Shown in pieces: positions 63,508-64,000 of a stretch of 64,000 bases of DNA. The notes under the pieces are model-generated. The model was not told the origin of the DNA. It searched no databases and saw only the letters and a list, made by a program, of their open reading frames with translations. The stretch is from Leptospira wolffii serovar Khorat str. Khorat-H2 (GTDB taxonomy: Bacteria; Spirochaetota; Leptospiria; Leptospirales; Leptospiraceae). How positions within the stretch are numbered: the stretch's first letter is position 1; every line of letters starts with the position of its first letter. The stretch is taken from assembly GCF_000306115.2 (NCBI RefSeq), contig NZ_AKWX02000013.1:283033-347032 (forward strand), read 5' to 3'. A program made the position numbers and the translations under genes.

Positions 63508-63807
63508 ATGAGTAGGACAGGAAAATACTCTCCAGAGTTTAAAGAACAAGCAGTAAAACGGACATTGTCCGGTTCTTTTACGATAAAAGAAGTAGCAGAG
63601 TCGTTAGGAATCAGCTACTTTGTATTGCGTCAATGGAAGGCTGAATACGTGAAGAAGTCAGAAGAACAAAATCCCCCGACAGACAAGCAACTGAAAGAGA
63701 ACGAAGAATTGAAGAAACTTCGTAAAGAAGTTCACCGCCTCAGGGAGGAGAATGCGATCTTAAAAAAGTATTCAGCCATGCTTTCGAAGGAACAAAATCT
63801 CGATTAG
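63508..63807 (+). CDS. IS3-family OrfA
   Basis: About 99 residues from an ATG with an AAAGG ribosome site (a GTG six bases earlier is possible). GKYSPEFKEQAVKRTLSGSFTIKEVAESLGISYFVLRQWKAEY is the helix-turn-helix domain; LKENEELKKLRKEVHRLREENAILKKYSAML is the leucine zipper. Intact. Confidence 0.87.
   Translation: MSRTGKYSPEFKEQAVKRTLSGSFTIKEVAESLGISYFVLRQWKAEYVKKSEEQNPPTDKQLKENEELKKLRKEVHRLREENAILKKYSAMLSKEQNLD
63762..63768 (+). promoter_or_regulatory. Programmed -1 frameshift heptamer A6G
   Basis: AAAAAAG is in the exact A-AAA-AAG phase of orfA (codons AAA 63763-63765 and AAG 63766-63768). The -1 frame is open afterwards into orfB, so an OrfAB transposase would result. Confidence 0.75.
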
Positions 63808-64000
63808 AGTTCATGGAGAACAACAGGAGATTGTTCTCTGTTAAAAGCATGGCCAGCTTATTCAATGTATCTCGATCTGGATTTTATGAATTTGTAAAAC
63901 GAAGAAAGACCGCAATCGAGAAGTATGATCCTAAGTTTTTGAAATTCATCTATGATACTTGGAAAGATAACGATCAGAATTACGGATTTCTTAGATTATT
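63768..64000 (+). CDS. IS3-family OrfB transposase, partial
   Basis: The -1 frame after the slippery site reads through SRLEFMENNRRLFSVKSMASLFNVSRSGFYEFVKRRKTAIEKYDP to the right edge. An internal ATG at 63813 could give OrfB alone. The HTH_21-like start (NYGFLRL) leads into the truncated DDE core. No break is visible up to the edge. Confidence 0.82.

Larger units (their letters stand above)
63452..64000 (+). mobile_element. IS3-family element, left end; runs off the window
   Basis: Starts near TAGCCTAGTCACATAAAATCGG (the first bases unrelated to site E) and carries orfA and the 5' part of orfB. It differs from the element at 57.4-58.7 kb. Its orfA/orfB overlap holds a canonical -1 frameshift signal. 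Confidence 0.72.

Overview
The window looks like a chromosomal segment of a Leptospira species. This is inferred from gene content: a recCBD operon, large adenylate and diguanylate cyclases, many small lipoproteins and many ArsR/SRPBCC modules. The fairly balanced base composition would fit a subclade with higher GC than the classical pathogens. Species cannot be named from sequence alone. No rRNA, tRNA, CRISPR array, prophage or integron integrase was seen.

Region 1 (1-33 kb) is ordinary chromosome. It holds a CapD/PglF-type sugar-nucleotide dehydratase, a membrane adenylate cyclase, a five-gene minus-strand operon ending recC-recB-recD, an SDR enzyme, a cysteine-rich repeat protein, a polysaccharide deacetylase, a 7TM-GGDEF cyclase and a decayed IS481-type element whose right end stops 5 bp before an acyl-CoA synthetase start. 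It continues with a porin, an LpxH-like phosphoesterase, an FMN/Fe-S glutamate-synthase-like protein, a thioesterase and an FAD dehydrogenase.

Region 2 (33-57 kb) is an accessory block of small enzymes and regulators. It has three separate ArsR-SRPBCC modules, two with clear palindromic operators in the promoter. Around them are an MFS exporter, DoxX, DUF1801/YdeI/DUF4256/DUF2200 proteins, a TPMT-like methyltransferase, a TetR-monooxygenase pair, VOC proteins, three RibD-type reductases and several lipoproteins.

Region 3 (56.6-63.5 kb) is the most unusual part. Five related 140-153 bp imperfect palindromes, bounded by xxxTAAC and GTTAxxx boxes, separate short minus-strand units. Each unit has a stop codon within 0-36 nt of the next palindrome. 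This is the layout of integron gene cassettes with attC sites, here without an integrase (a CALIN-like array). Cargo is an intact HigBA toxin-antitoxin, a HigB-HigA pair fused and truncated by indels, a broken DUF4160 gene with DUF2442, a PilJ-type sensor histidine kinase and an orphan ORF. Two different IS3-family elements interrupt the array, one at each end, and each truncates a palindrome.
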